NCBI GenBank assembly: GCA_002778195.1
Contig: PCDI01000006.1
Coordinates: forward strand, 2,299,950-2,363,949
Length of the DNA: 64,000 bases
Direction: 5' to 3'
Source of the DNA: Raffaelea ambrosiae
Lineage: Eukaryota; Ascomycota; Sordariomycetes; Ophiostomatales; Ophiostomataceae
Made by a program: the position numbers and the translations under genes. The stretch's first letter is position 1; each line of letters begins with the position of its first letter. The notes under the pieces were generated by a model. The model worked only from the letters and a program-made list of their open reading frames with translations, did no database searches and was not told the origin of the DNA. Of the stretch, positions 52,687-63,434 are shown piece after piece.

Positions 52687-54297
52687 ATGGATGCTCCAAA
52701 AGAGGCCTTCGATCACCTCGACAATCCAGCCAGCCACGAGGCCAATGACCCCCGTGCCCTCAAGGCCAGCGAGGCGGCCATTGCCACCACCGGCGAGCAC
52801 GACGAGACCGTCCGCGAGGCCTTCCGCAAGCACCCCATGGCCGTCTTCTGGGCCATCGCCATGTCGCTGACCATTGTCATGGAGGGCTACGACACGATCC
52901 TCATCAGCAGCCTGTTTGCCTACCCGTCGTTTGTGCGCACCTACGGCTCCTACTACCCGGCGCTCGGCACGTTCTCCATCTCCAGCGCCTGGCAGGTCGG
53001 CGTCGGCCAGGCGGCCAGCTGCGGCGCCATCGTCGGCCTCGTCATCAACGGCGTCGTCACCGAGCGGTACGGCCACCGCCGGGTGACCATGGCCGGCCTC
53101 GTCGTCATGTCCGGCTTCATCTTCCTGACCTTCTTTGCGCCCAGCATCCAGGTCCTCTGCGTCGGCCAGGTGCTCGTCGGCATCCCCTGGGGCATCTTTG
53201 CCATCATGGGCTCCGCGTACAGCTCCGAGGTCTGCCCGCTGGCCCTCCGCGGCTACCTGACCTCCTTTGTCAACATCTGCTGGGTCCTCGGCCAGCTCAT
53301 CGCCGCCGGCGTGCTGCAGGGGCTCGTCAGCGACACCACCTCCCGCTGGGCCTTCCGCATCCCCTTTGCCATCCAGTGGGCCTGGCCCGTGCCGCTGTTC
53401 GTCCTGGCCCTGCTGGCCCCCGACTCGCCCTGGTGGCTCGTCCGCCACGGCCGCCTCGAGGACGCCGCCGCCGCCCAGCGCCGGCTCTCGCCCGGCCTGA
53501 CCGACCTGCAGATCCAGCAGCGCATCGCCCTCATGGTGCGCACCAACCGCTACGAGGAGGCCCTGCACACGGAGTCCAGCTACCGCGACTGCTTCCGCGG
53601 CACCAACCGGCGCCGCACCGAGATCGCCTCCATGATCCTGGCCGCGCAGACCCTCGTCGGCCAGGCCCTCGCCTACAGCCCGACCTACTTCTTCACCCAG
53701 GCCGGCCTGAAGACCGCCGACGCCTACAAGCTCAGCTTCGGCGACAGCGGCATCGCCTTTGTGGCCACCTGCCTCTCCTGGATCCTCATGACCTACGTGG
53801 GCCGCCGCACCCTCGTCCTCGCCGGCCTGTCCCTGCTGACCGTCGACCTGCTCGTCATCGGCCTGCTGTCCTACAGCCCCCACCGCGAGGCCGCTCTCTG
53901 GGCCCAGTCCGGCCTGGCCCTTCTCTGGCTGGGCATCTACTCGTCCCTGCTCGGCCCCGAGTCCTTCACGCTGGCCGCCGAGATCTCGGCCACCCGCCTG
54001 CGCTCCCAGACCATCTCCATTGCCCGCAACGCCTACAATGTGGCCAACATTGTGGACGGCGTCATCGAGACCTACCTCATCAATCCCACCGCCGCCAACC
54101 TCAAGGCCAAGGCTGCCCTGTTCTGGTTTGGCATCTCCTTCTTGACCACGGTCTGGGCCTTTCTGCGCCTGCCTGAGACGCGCGGTCGCACGTACGGCGA
54201 GCTGGATGTGCTCTTTGAAAAGAAAATTCCCGCCTGGAGGTTCGCCAAGACACCGCTCGATGCCACGGCAGAAGATGAGAAGGTGCAGGCCGGATAA
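52687..54297 (+). CDS. MFS sugar permease, alpha-glucoside type
   Basis: Intronless, 536 residues. Twelve membrane helices in the sugar-porter layout, with a long N-terminal cytosolic tail (about 1-60) ending FRKHPMAVFWAIAMSLTIVMEGYD, typical of the fungal maltose/alpha-glucoside permease (MAL) group. Sugar-porter signatures are present: ERYGHRRVTMAG (loop 2-3), PWGIFAIMGSAYSSEVCPLALRG (after helix 4), APDSPWWLVRHGR (the PESP position, here PDSP), YVGRRTL and LRLPETRGRTYGELD near the C-terminus. It would import an alpha-linked disaccharide or related glycoside with protons. It is divergent from the ADP-ribosylglycohydrolase-fold gene. Codons are strongly C/G-ending, as in its neighbours from 47.7 kb onward. 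Confidence 0.88.
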   Translation: MDAPKEAFDHLDNPASHEANDPRALKASEAAIATTGEHDETVREAFRKHPMAVFWAIAMSLTIVMEGYDTILISSLFAYPSFVRTYGSYYPALGTFSISSAWQVGVGQAASCGAIVGLVINGVVTERYGHRRVTMAGLVVMSGFIFLTFFAPSIQVLCVGQVLVGIPWGIFAIMGSAYSSEVCPLALRGYLTSFVNICWVLGQLIAAGVLQGLVSDTTSRWAFRIPFAIQWAWPVPLFVLALLAPDSPWWLVRHGRLEDAAAAQRRLSPGLTDLQIQQRIALMVRTNRYEEALHTESSYRDCFRGTNRRRTEIASMILAAQTLVGQALAYSPTYFFTQAGLKTADAYKLSFGDSGIAFVATCLSWILMTYVGRRTLVLAGLSLLTVDLLVIGLLSYSPHREAALWAQSGLALLWLGIYSSLLGPESFTLAAEISATRLRSQTISIARNAYNVANIVDGVIETYLINPTAANLKAKAALFWFGISFLTTVWAFLRLPETRGRTYGELDVLFEKKIPAWRFAKTPLDATAEDEKVQAG

Positions 54298-54430
54298 AAA
54301 AAGAAGGCGATACGTGTGATACAGACAGATTTGTGACCAAAAGGATCAAGTGTATAGTATCAGAGAATATGCATGCGACCATCAAGCGTATAACAAAGAA
54401 TATACAAGATAGTTTGAGTCACCCCATGCC

Positions 54431-55889
54431 TCAACCCCTGAACTGCGGCATCGCATGCTTAAAGACGTTGTTTGGATCATACCGCATCTTGATCTCTCTC
54501 AATCGTTGCCAGTTCGGACCATAGACTGCAGGAAAGTCCGCATCCTGGGGCGGTGTAAGGGAAATGTACGTCCCGGGTAGCAGATTTTCTGCACCGGTTT
54601 TTTGCACAGCGTCCCGGAACCCAACGGCCCACTCATACGATTGGATGGCTTGCTCCGGTGAGCTCGCCGTGGCAATGAATTCAAAGACGTAGTGAGGTGT
54701 TCTCGAGCCAAAGACGGAGTCGGCTCGGGGGCTTGCACTTTTCCCGCGAAGCTGGTGCGCCGTGAAGAGGGCCGCCGGATCTGTGGGCATCAGGCTGATT
54801 TGCTGCGCGACAATCGTGGTGACCTCGTCCGTCATCTCCCTGACGCTGATGGTGCAGTTTCCTCCATATGCAGACTTGGGGATGCGCTCAGCGGATATGT
54901 GCAGGAACTCGCTGGCGTTGGTGGGCACCACGGTGTTGACCAAGACCTCGGCCTCTTCGCCGGCGAGGCTCACGATCTTGTCAAGCCACTGTCGGCCGAG
55001 CTCCAGATCGTTCGAGCTCCACACAAAACCAAAGGCAAAGGCTTTTCCATCGGGCGTGTTGAAAAAGCTTTGCTGGACTCCTAGAGCATCGGGGAGCCCT
55101 TCTTTCTCAAGAGCCTGGAAGCCAGCCGTAAATGCCTTGAGGCATGCCACGAGATCGTTCGACCTGAAGACGACAACACCACCAAGGACCTGCGTAACTC
55201 ATTGCATTGTCAGTTTAGGGGGGGGGGGGGGACTCGAGGCTTGCGCGAGGCTGTGAGGTCCTGTTCCATACCTGATCCAGAGGATAGACTCGGATGGTCA
55301 TCTCGACCACCACTCCCAGCGAGCCGCCGCCTCCGCGAATGGCTTCGAGCATGGCCGCATCTGCCTCGACAAGCTTGCCCTCGCAATTGACAAGCCTCGC
55401 GCCGAGGATCTGGTCGACACCCAGGCCATAGTTGGCAACAAACGGCCCGTACCCGCCGTGCGTGGCCCAGCCCACATACCCAACCTCGGGAAACGACCCA
55501 AATGCGGTCGCCAGTTTTTGGCTCGCCAGTTTCTCGGCCAAATCGCCGGCCAGGATGCCGCCGCCTATGGTGGCAGAGGTCTTGCTGGCATCGACCTGGG
55601 CAAAGGCAATGTCGCGCATGTCGATGCCGAGAGCATCGTGGGCGAAGCATCGACCAAACAGATCGTGTCCGCCGGCGCGGACGGTCAGGTCGATCCCCTC
55701 GGCCACCGCATACGACACGAGTGCGGCCACATCCTGTGCGGTCTTCGGCCGGGCTATGGCCAGCGGAACGGCATCCGTGCCGAGGATGTACGCCTGGCGC
55801 AGCTCCCCGTAGTCGGGCGAGTGTGGCGTCACATACCGGACATGCGGGTGCTGCTGCATAAACGCCTCGAACTTCTGTAGTTTAGCCAT
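54431..55889 (-). CDS. FAD-linked oxidoreductase, PCMH/BBE type
   Basis: Two exons: 55889-55272 and 55189-54431 (donor GTATGG, acceptor TACGCAG), giving 458 residues. The PCMH-type FAD-binding domain (about 38-205) has AIARPKTAQDVAALVSYA and TVRAGGHDLFGRC, where His75 is the likely covalent FAD site. GYVGWATHGGYGPFVANYGL, DQILGARLVNCEGKLV and IRGGGGSLGVVVEMTIRVYP are also typical. The second Cys of bicovalent BBE enzymes is missing, so a single His linkage is expected. The C-terminal BBE motif is NWQRLREIKMRYDPNNVFKH. No signal peptide, unlike many secreted family members. It could oxidise a sugar, glycoside or secondary metabolite. It is divergent from the ABCC exporter. The intron contains C14 on the coding strand before the branch site. 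Confidence 0.88.
55218..55231. repeat. G14 homopolymer in an intron
   Basis: Fourteen G residues on the plus strand inside the intron of the FAD oxidoreductase gene (C14 in the transcript, between donor and branch site). Confidence 0.8.
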
Positions 55890-56641
55890 GGCAGAGGGTC
55901 GCTCTTTCCTTCCTGGAGTTGCTATACGAATGCTTGGTCATCCATTCTCTGTGGCTATTTTACTCTCTACCATAATACCCCAAATCCACAAAACTCTGAC
56001 TCGTCTTACATATTTTTTCTGCCTTACAAATGCTCAACGTCGCCTTGTCCCACAACATGGCTCAACGCAGCATTCCGCATGCCGGAGATTCCCCAGTTTT
56101 TGAGGAGGAGCCGGCGGGGGACCCGATAGCAAGTCGTTGCGGTGTAGTAGGTGAGCTCCCAGCCAGCCAAGGGCATGGATGTGGTGATTCGGTGTCGGCT
56201 GCTCTCAGCTTCAGCCATGAATATGGCAACTGCAATTTCCCCAACTCTGGCAATGTTTTCGGGTTTTTTCAACACTAACATCCTTCAGGTTGATACCGCG
56301 GTTTGCGCTCGCACAAGCGACACAATGGCGGCCAAGCAGACCAATCAGTCGACGTGGGGGCAGGAATGCATTTCCATTACTCGTCCACTTCACGGGTGCG
56401 GCCCCACTGCTTTTCCTCTCCAGGAAGCTCCCAAGCTTCCAGCTCTTGGCTCTGCCTGGCCAAGCTGGACGGACACTGGGCATGGCGATTCTTGTTTGGA
56501 GAAGTCTTGGCTTGGACACGGCCCTGCCGTTCATCGGGGCCGACTCGTAAATCCGCGCTTCTATGATTCCGCCACAATCCTTATTTTCGCGTCACTTGGT
56601 TCATCGGCGAGAATATCAGACATATGCTCTGCCACTCCAAC
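55890..56641. promoter_or_regulatory. Bidirectional upstream region, oxidoreductase / ABC exporter
   Basis: 752 bases between divergent starts; frames here are short and overlapping. GGCCAATCAG-like CCAAT word at 56340-56346 (ACCAATCAG) may serve the ABC gene. Nothing else is supported. Confidence 0.4.
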
Positions 56642-59600
56642 ATGCCGGGCCCAGACGACAAGCAAGCTTCCGATGCGCACGATCTTGGCCCCGAGATCGG
56701 CGGTGCAGGACCCCAACCCTCTGGAGGACAGCCCAGTATCCAGAAAGGACCAGAAGTGTTGACAGAAACGGCCTCACGTCCAGACCTCGACAACAGGAGG
56801 GCCAGCAACACCATGGGCTCTTCGTCTGCGCAAACTGCTGCGCAAGAGCTTCCCACGGCTACGAAATCCGGCACAGAGCCATGGCATCGCAGATTCAATC
56901 CCCTCAGGCGGACGATGCCTCCCGTCCCCGAGGAGCGGCTTCCCTCGAAAGAATACCAGGCCAATTTCCTCAGCAAGCTGGTCTTCCACTGGATCGCACC
57001 GCTTATGCGCGTGGGTGGCCCTTTGTTTTCTGCCATCACAGGCGCAATCAATCATTGACATCTCGAGTTGCACAGGTTGGATACCGGCGGCCACTCGAGC
57101 TGAACGACATATGGCTTGTCAATCCGAATCGAAGCACGGCTGTCATTGAAGGAAAGCTTTCCGTAGCGTTCAAGGAGTGTGTGGCACGGGGCAGTCGACG
57201 ACCTCTCCTCCGCGCCCTCTACAGCACGCTCAAAGTCGAGTTTCTCGTGGGAGGATTCTGCCACCTGATGGCAACCATTTTACTGACTCTGTCTCCCTTT
57301 GTGCTCAAATATCTGATTGCCTTTGCGGCCGAAGCGTATGATGCCAACAGAAACAAGACGGACCCGCCTCCCATCGGCCATGGCATGGGGCTCGTCATCG
57401 GCATCTCGCTGATGCAAGTGCTCACGAGCTTCGGCATGAATCATTTCATCTACCGGGGCATGACCGTGGGCGGCCAGGCCAGGGCGGCCCTGATGGCGAT
57501 GATCTTCGACAAGGCTATGAGGGTATCAGGTCGCGCCAAGGCCGGCGGCAGCATACAAGGCCTAGGCTCACCCCCTACCGACATTCAGCCAGGGAGCGAG
57601 AAAGAGCGCAAATGGTACAAGAAAGCGATGCGGAAGGTCCTGAAAAAGGGGCCACCTGGTGCTCCTCCCGGGGGGTCCTCCGATGGGGCCGGCTGGAGCA
57701 ACGGACGCATCGTCAATCTCATGTCCGTAGACACATATCGCATCGACCAGGCATCCGGCATGTTCCATATGACCTGGACGTCTCCCTTGGCGGTACTGAT
57801 CACCATGGCGCTTCTTCTCGTCAATCTGTCGTACAGTGCGCTCCCTGGCATCGGACTTCTAATTCTTTCGACCCCCGTGCTCGGGCGAGCCGTGCAGGCA
57901 ATTTTCCGGAGACGAGCAGCCATCAACAAGCTGACGGACCAGCGCGTAAGTCTCACACAGGAGATCCTGCAGTCGGTGCGGTTCGTCAAGTACTTTGGCT
58001 GGGAGACCAGCTTTCTCGAGAGAATCTATGCGATCCGGAAACGCGAGATCCACTCGATCCAGAAACTGCTCGCCATCAGAGACGGAATCAACGCCATCTC
58101 CATGTGTATGCCCGTCTTTGCTGCCATGCTTTCCTTTATCACGTACTCCCTGAGCCACAATATCCTCACACCAGCTCCCATTTTCTCCTCCCTGGCCCTG
58201 TTCAACAGCCTGCGGATGCCGCTCAACTTCTTGCCATTGGTCATCGGACAGGCCGTCGACGGATACGTGTCCATCAAGCGCATACAGGAGTTTCTCCTTG
58301 CCGAAGAAGCCCCCGAGGAGAGCACCATTGATGGCAATCTGGAAGATGCCATCGTCATCAAGGATGCTGGCTTTACCTGGGAGAAAACGCGGGCCGGCGC
58401 CAACGACGATGAGCAGCAGCAGCAGCCTGCACAGGCGAGCCCAAGGGATGCTGTCGAGACCGTCAGTACGGACACGGCCACTGAACCCTTCCGGCTTCGA
58501 GATCTGAACCTCAGCTTTGGCCGCTCAGAGCTGGTTGCTGTCATTGGCAATGTGGGATCCGGCAAGAGCTCCCTCCTTTCTGCCCTTGCAGGCGACATGC
58601 GCAAGACCACTGGATCCGTGACTTTCGGCGCCTCGCGGGCGTTCTGCCCACAGTATGCTTGGATCCAAAATGCCACTGTCCGGGACAACATTGTGTTCGG
58701 CAAAGAGTTCAATCCTGGATATTACGACAAAGTCGTTGAAGCGTGTGCGCTCTGCCCGGATCTGGAGATGCTCCCACACGGCGACATGACCGAAATTGGT
58801 GAACGAGGCATCACTGTTTCCGGCGGCCAGAAGCAGCGGCTGAACATTGCCCGTGCCATCTACTTTGATGCTGATATTGTGCTCCTCGACGATCCTTTGT
58901 CGGCGGTGGACGCTCACGTCGGCCGCCATCTGATGGACAATGCTATCTGCGGACTGTTGGCAGGCAAATGCCGCGTGCTGGCCACCCACCAGCTCCATGT
59001 GATCCATCGCTGTGACCGGGTGGTCTGGATGGACGACGGCACTGTCAAGGCTGTGGGCACCTTCAATGACCTCATGGCTGAAAACGAGGGCTTCATCAAG
59101 CTGATGGCAGCGATCTCTGTGGACGAAAAGGAGAGCGAGGAGACGGCAGAAGTGGACGACGAAGAAATCGAGGAGATCGCGCCTGGCCAGGACACGAGTG
59201 TCAAAGCCACCAAGCCGGCAGCCCTTATGCAGGCCGAGGAGCGCGCGGTCAGCGGTGTTGCCTGGGGGGTCTATCTGGCGTATCTCAAGGCGACGGGCTC
59301 CGTCTTGGTGTTGCCTCTCGCGTTCATCTTGCTCGTGTTGCCCCAAGGCTGCAACATCGTCACCAGTCTCTGGCTGACCTGGTGGACCGAACAAAGATTC
59401 CCCTTCAGCCAAGGGACCTACATCGGTGTCTACGCGGGCCTGGGCGGCATGCAAGCCGTTCTCATGTTTCTCTATTCGGTTGCGATATCCTTCTTTGGTA
59501 CGCAGGCCTGCAAGGCCATGCTCCACAAGGCCATGACACAAGTCCTCCGGGCACCCATGTCCTTCTTCGACACGACGCCGCTCGGCCGCATCGTCAACCG

Positions 59601-61068
59601 ATTTTCCAAGGACATTGACGTGATGGACAACAACCTCACGGATGCGATCCGCATGTATACCGTGACCATTGGGATGATTGTGGCCGTCTTCATTCTGATC
59701 ATCGCCAACTACTACTATTTTCTGGCAGCTCTGGTCCCCCTGCTTGTCATGTTCCTATGGGCGTCCAGCTACTATCGGAGATCGGCCCGCGAGATCAAGC
59801 GCCACGAGGCCGTCTTGCGATCCGTGGTCTTTGCTCGCTTCAGCGAGGCCATCTACGGCACGTCCACGATTCGAGCCTACGGACTGCAGAACCACTTCTC
59901 CTCGACAATTCGGGACGCCATCGACAACATGGACGGCGCCTACTTCCTCACCTTTTCAAATCAGCGGTGGCTGAGCATCCGGGTGGACGCCATTGCCAGT
60001 CTCTTAGTTTTCGTCATCTCCGTGCTGGTCGTGACCTCTCGCTTCACGGTCAATCCGAGTCTGGGCGGTGTCGTCTTGGCCTACATCCTGGGTATTGTAG
60101 GCATGTTTCAGTTCGCCGTCAGACAGCTGGCCGAGGTCGAGAACGACATGAACAGCACGGAAAGAATCCATCACTACGCCTCTGGCTTAGAAGAGGAGGC
60201 GCCTCTTCACACTGTCGACGTACGACCCACATGGCCCGAACATGGCGAGGTCATATTCGACAACGTGCAGATGCGTTACCGCCCCGGTCTCCCCCTCGTG
60301 CTCAAGGACATCACCATGCATGTCAACGCCGGAGAGAGGATCGGTGTGGTCGGCCGTACTGGGGCTGGTAAATCCAGTATCATGGGCACCCTCTTCCGGC
60401 TTGTGGAACTGTCTGGGGGCTCAATCACCATTGATGGTATCAACATCAGCCAGATTGGTTTGCATGATCTTCGCTCTCGGTTGGCCATCATCCCGCAGGA
60501 CCCGACACTCTTCAGAGGAACAATACGCTCCAATCTTGACCCGTTCCACGAGCATACTGACTTGGAGCTTTGGTCGGCACTTCGTCAGGCCGGACTGATC
60601 GATGACGATGCGGCAGCCGATCGCTCTGGCAGTGGCCGTGTCGGTCTCGATGCCGTGGTCGACGAGGAAGGGCTCAACTTTTCCCTCGGGCAGCGCCAGC
60701 TCGTCGCCCTTGCCCGTGCACTCGTTCGGGGCTCTCAGATTATCCTCTGTGACGAGGCCACCAGCTCTGTTGATTTTGCTACAGACCAGAAGATCCAGCG
60801 TGCCATTCTCACCGGGTTCAAGGGCAAGACGCTGTTTTGCATTGCCCATCGTCTCAAGACTGTTATTGGCTACGACCGGATCTGCGTGATGGACCAAGGT
60901 CGCATTGCAGAACTTGGCTCACCACTGGAGGTTTTCGACCAGGACGGCATCTTCAAGAGCATGTGCGATCGTGGAGGTATCAGACGAGAAGACATCGTCC
61001 ACGAGATATTCACAAATCAGGAGTTGGGAGTTGAGGGCCCGAAGGAAGGACCGAGCAAGGTTGGATGA
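56642..61068 (+). CDS. ABCC-family full transporter, Yor1-like
   Basis: Two exons: 56642-57010 and 57076-61068 (donor GTGGGT, acceptor CACAG). The junction gives HWIAPLMR-VGYRRPLELNDIW, typical of ABCC proteins; 1453 residues. An in-frame ATG at 56624 has a poorer context. A hydrophilic N-terminus (about 100 residues) without a TMD0 precedes TMD1. NBD1 has Walker A GNVGSGKSS (about 615), signature VSGGQKQR and Walker B VLLDDPLSAVD. TMD2 follows, then NBD2 with GRTGAGKSS (about 1215), FSLGQRQL and IILCDEATSSVD. Architecture and the absence of TMD0 place it near yeast Yor1, a plasma-membrane exporter of organic anions and drugs. A Pro/Gly/Lys-rich loop interrupts TMD1 (about 280-325). Substrate unknown; being next to an oxidoreductase and kinase suggests export of a metabolite. 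Confidence 0.92.
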
Positions 61069-61630
61069 AACGAAAGACTTGATTTGATCATTGGTTTTTC
61101 AAGGGCCAGGATGAGGTGTCTTTTTTTTTACAAAATTCTTTCGTAGTAAATAGGTGAAGAGTTGCTGAAATTTTCAAGTTCCATGGCCTTACGACATTGG
61201 ATGCGCGTGTTATGTCACGTGTTTGTGCGCGTGACATGTCGCGATACGTCGGGGCGAAATCGTCGACTTCAAACTCATTATCGACGACTTTCCTGCCAAT
61301 CGTACGCTGTATGACGAAGCGAAAGGAAGAGGACATCTTGAGGATATACCAAGTGTTTCGGATGTTCCCATTTGTATCATACAGCTCCCTGAAGTTCATG
61401 ATGAGGCAGTGCAGGTGAAGTAACAGGAAAGAGTGACACGATCACAAATCGGATGCAGGCTGCGTCAGGACATCATAGACAACCTTGATACAAGCCGACA
61501 GAGGGGGTCAAGGGCAAGGCTCTGTGTGACAGCCCAGAAGTCCCCATTTCGCATCTCACTTCTCACGAGTGACGACGACATCTAGACACGAACAGCTCCT
61601 CGGCACCTGAGTGTTGAAGTTCTCTCATCA
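61069..61630. other. Intergenic region upstream of the PfkB kinase
   Basis: Tandem genes with 562 bases between them. It contains GTCACGTG-type words (TGTCACGTG at about 61212 and GCGTGACATG near 61228) that could bind bHLH factors, and a C-rich leader before the kinase start. No supported gene. Confidence 0.4.
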
Positions 61631-63434
61631 TGAGACACCTCATCATGCTCGGGGCGTGCTACCTCGACACCATTCTCAGGTACTTTTCTGATGTTGAGAA
61701 CAAGATGACGAGTCATGCAATTTATTCGAGAGAGAAGAACACAGCACGCTGACTGACTGACTGACTGACACACACACACACACACCACCACCACCAGCGT
61801 CCCGTACTACCCCGAAGAGGACGAAAAGCTTCGTTCCACCACCCACAAGGTCCGTCGCGGCGGCAACTGTGCCAACTCGCTCGAGGTTCTGCAGCAGCTG
61901 GTCGTCAAGAACAGCGCAGCCAGCGGGGACTCTGGAGACGCGGGCGTGTCTGCTCATCTCGTCGCGTGTTTGCCGGAGAAGGGCGCGCCCGCGACGCAGG
62001 CCATCTTGGACTCGTTGGGGGGCGGCAGCAACAGCAGCAGCCAAGACAGAAACTTCCTGCACTTTGACCACTGCCTCTACCGGGCTGGCCATGCCACGCC
62101 GGCCAGCTGCTACATTCTCCGCTCGGCCCAGACGGGCTCCCGCACGATTGTCAACTTCAACGACCTGCCGGAGATGACGACGGCCGAGTTTGCCGCGATT
62201 GTGCAGAGCTTCCAGAAGAACACTTCCGACGACGACGACGACGACGACGACGACACCACGTGGTGGCACTTTGAGGGCCGTGTTCCCGACACCACGCTGG
62301 CCTGCCTCCGCCATCTGCGGCAGACCCTGCCGGCGCCGTCTGTCACGATCAGCGTCGAGGTCGAGAAGCCGAACCGGGAGGGTCTGCGTGCGCTGGCAGC
62401 CGAGGCGGATGTCGTGTTCTACTCCAAGACCTGGGCAGAGGTAGGTTTGGGCCTTTGGTTCTTTCTTCTTCCCCATCCGTGGGAAACTTGAAAAAAAGAC
62501 TGACAAACACAACGACAGAGCCAAGGGTATGCCAATGCAGCCGCTTGCCTCCAGGGCGAGGCCGACAAATGTCCTCATGCGTGCGTACATGCGCCATCCT
62601 TTTCGAAGCCGAACTTTTTTCTCTTTTATTTTTTCCCCCTTACGTTGTGCTGACCCTGTGTATCAGACAACTCATGTTCTGCACTTGGGGCGCCGACGGT
62701 GCCTCGGCCTTGGCCCGCCGCGGGTCGCGCCTCTTTTCTACACCTGTGCCATCGCCTGTCCCGGCATCCAAGGTCATCGAGTAAGGAATACATCCCAGTT
62801 TACACACCTTTTTTGCTTCTGGGAAGTTGAGAAAAGGGAAGATCGTAGCAAACAGCCCATGTGGTACGGTGCACGTTGGGTTTTCGGGGGGGGGCTAACA
62901 CAACTTCACATTTTTGTCTCGCATAGTACCGTCGGCGCAGGAGATACGTTTGTCGCCGGCATCCTCTACGAGCTAGCATGCAGTCCCCGTCGTCGTCCTG
63001 GTGGTCGTGGTACCCCCAGCCCGGCATCGGCGGTTCCGACACCAGAGAAGGCTGGCGCAGAGACAGGGGAGCAGAAGAAGGAGGAGGCGAACGGGCCAGT
63101 GGAACACGCAGTGGCCGTGCAGGCGCAGGCGCAGGAGCAGGCGCCCTCCTCCAACACCAATGTCGTACGGCACCACGATTATGCGGCGACAGTAGCAGCA
63201 GCAGCCGCAGGGGCAGCAGGGGCCGCCCAGGCAGCCGACGCCCACGACGCCGAGGCTCAACAACACACCGCAGGCGAGGCAGAAAGAGATGCAAGGAAAG
63301 CAAGAAACGCAGGAAGGGCGAAGCGTCTGGACGCCTTGGCCGCGGACGACGCTGACGTCAAGCAGGCGCTGGTCTTTGCGGTCGACCTGGCCAGTCGCAA
63401 GGTGCAGGTGGACGGGTTCCGTGGCTTGGTGTGA
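61631..63434 (+). CDS. PfkB-family carbohydrate kinase, ketohexokinase-like
   Basis: Five exons: 61631-61680, 61798-62440, 62519-62580, 62667-62780 and 62927-63434; junctions in phase, 458 residues. It starts MRHLIMLGACYLDTILSVP, then VRRGGNCANSLEVLQQL, the sugar-binding glycine-rich motif of the ketohexokinase/ribokinase fold. PfkB signature 2 is DTVGAGDTFVAG at about 290-301, with Asp296 the catalytic base. TWGADGAS is the nucleotide-side strand. Two low-complexity insertions are odd: an Asp run (about 159-167) and a disordered Ala/Gln/Glu-rich segment of about 110 residues (310-420) just after the catalytic motif. That segment precedes the final conserved helix VKQALVFAVDLASRKVQVDG. Known relatives phosphorylate fructose or similar sugars with ATP; the substrate here is inferred. 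If the insertion is intronic, the model would shorten, but no clean GT-AG pair in phase was seen. Confidence 0.8.
61751..61796. repeat. Compound microsatellite in intron 1 of the kinase
   Basis: CTGA units (four), then a CA run, then CAC units that run directly into the CAG acceptor at 61795-61797. The CTGAC word repeated here is also a plausible branch-site sequence. Confidence 0.8.

Noticed and set aside
52663..53883. 406-codon minus-strand frame opposite the MFS permease
   Set aside because: Gly/Asp/Ala/Val-rich antisense of a GC-rich membrane protein gene with no recognisable fold.
56563..57075. N-terminal 170 codons of the long frame running into the ABC transporter
   Set aside because: This is the wrong frame through exon 1 and the intron; the overlapping frame from 56642 gives the conserved KLVFHWIAPLMR segment and splices in phase.
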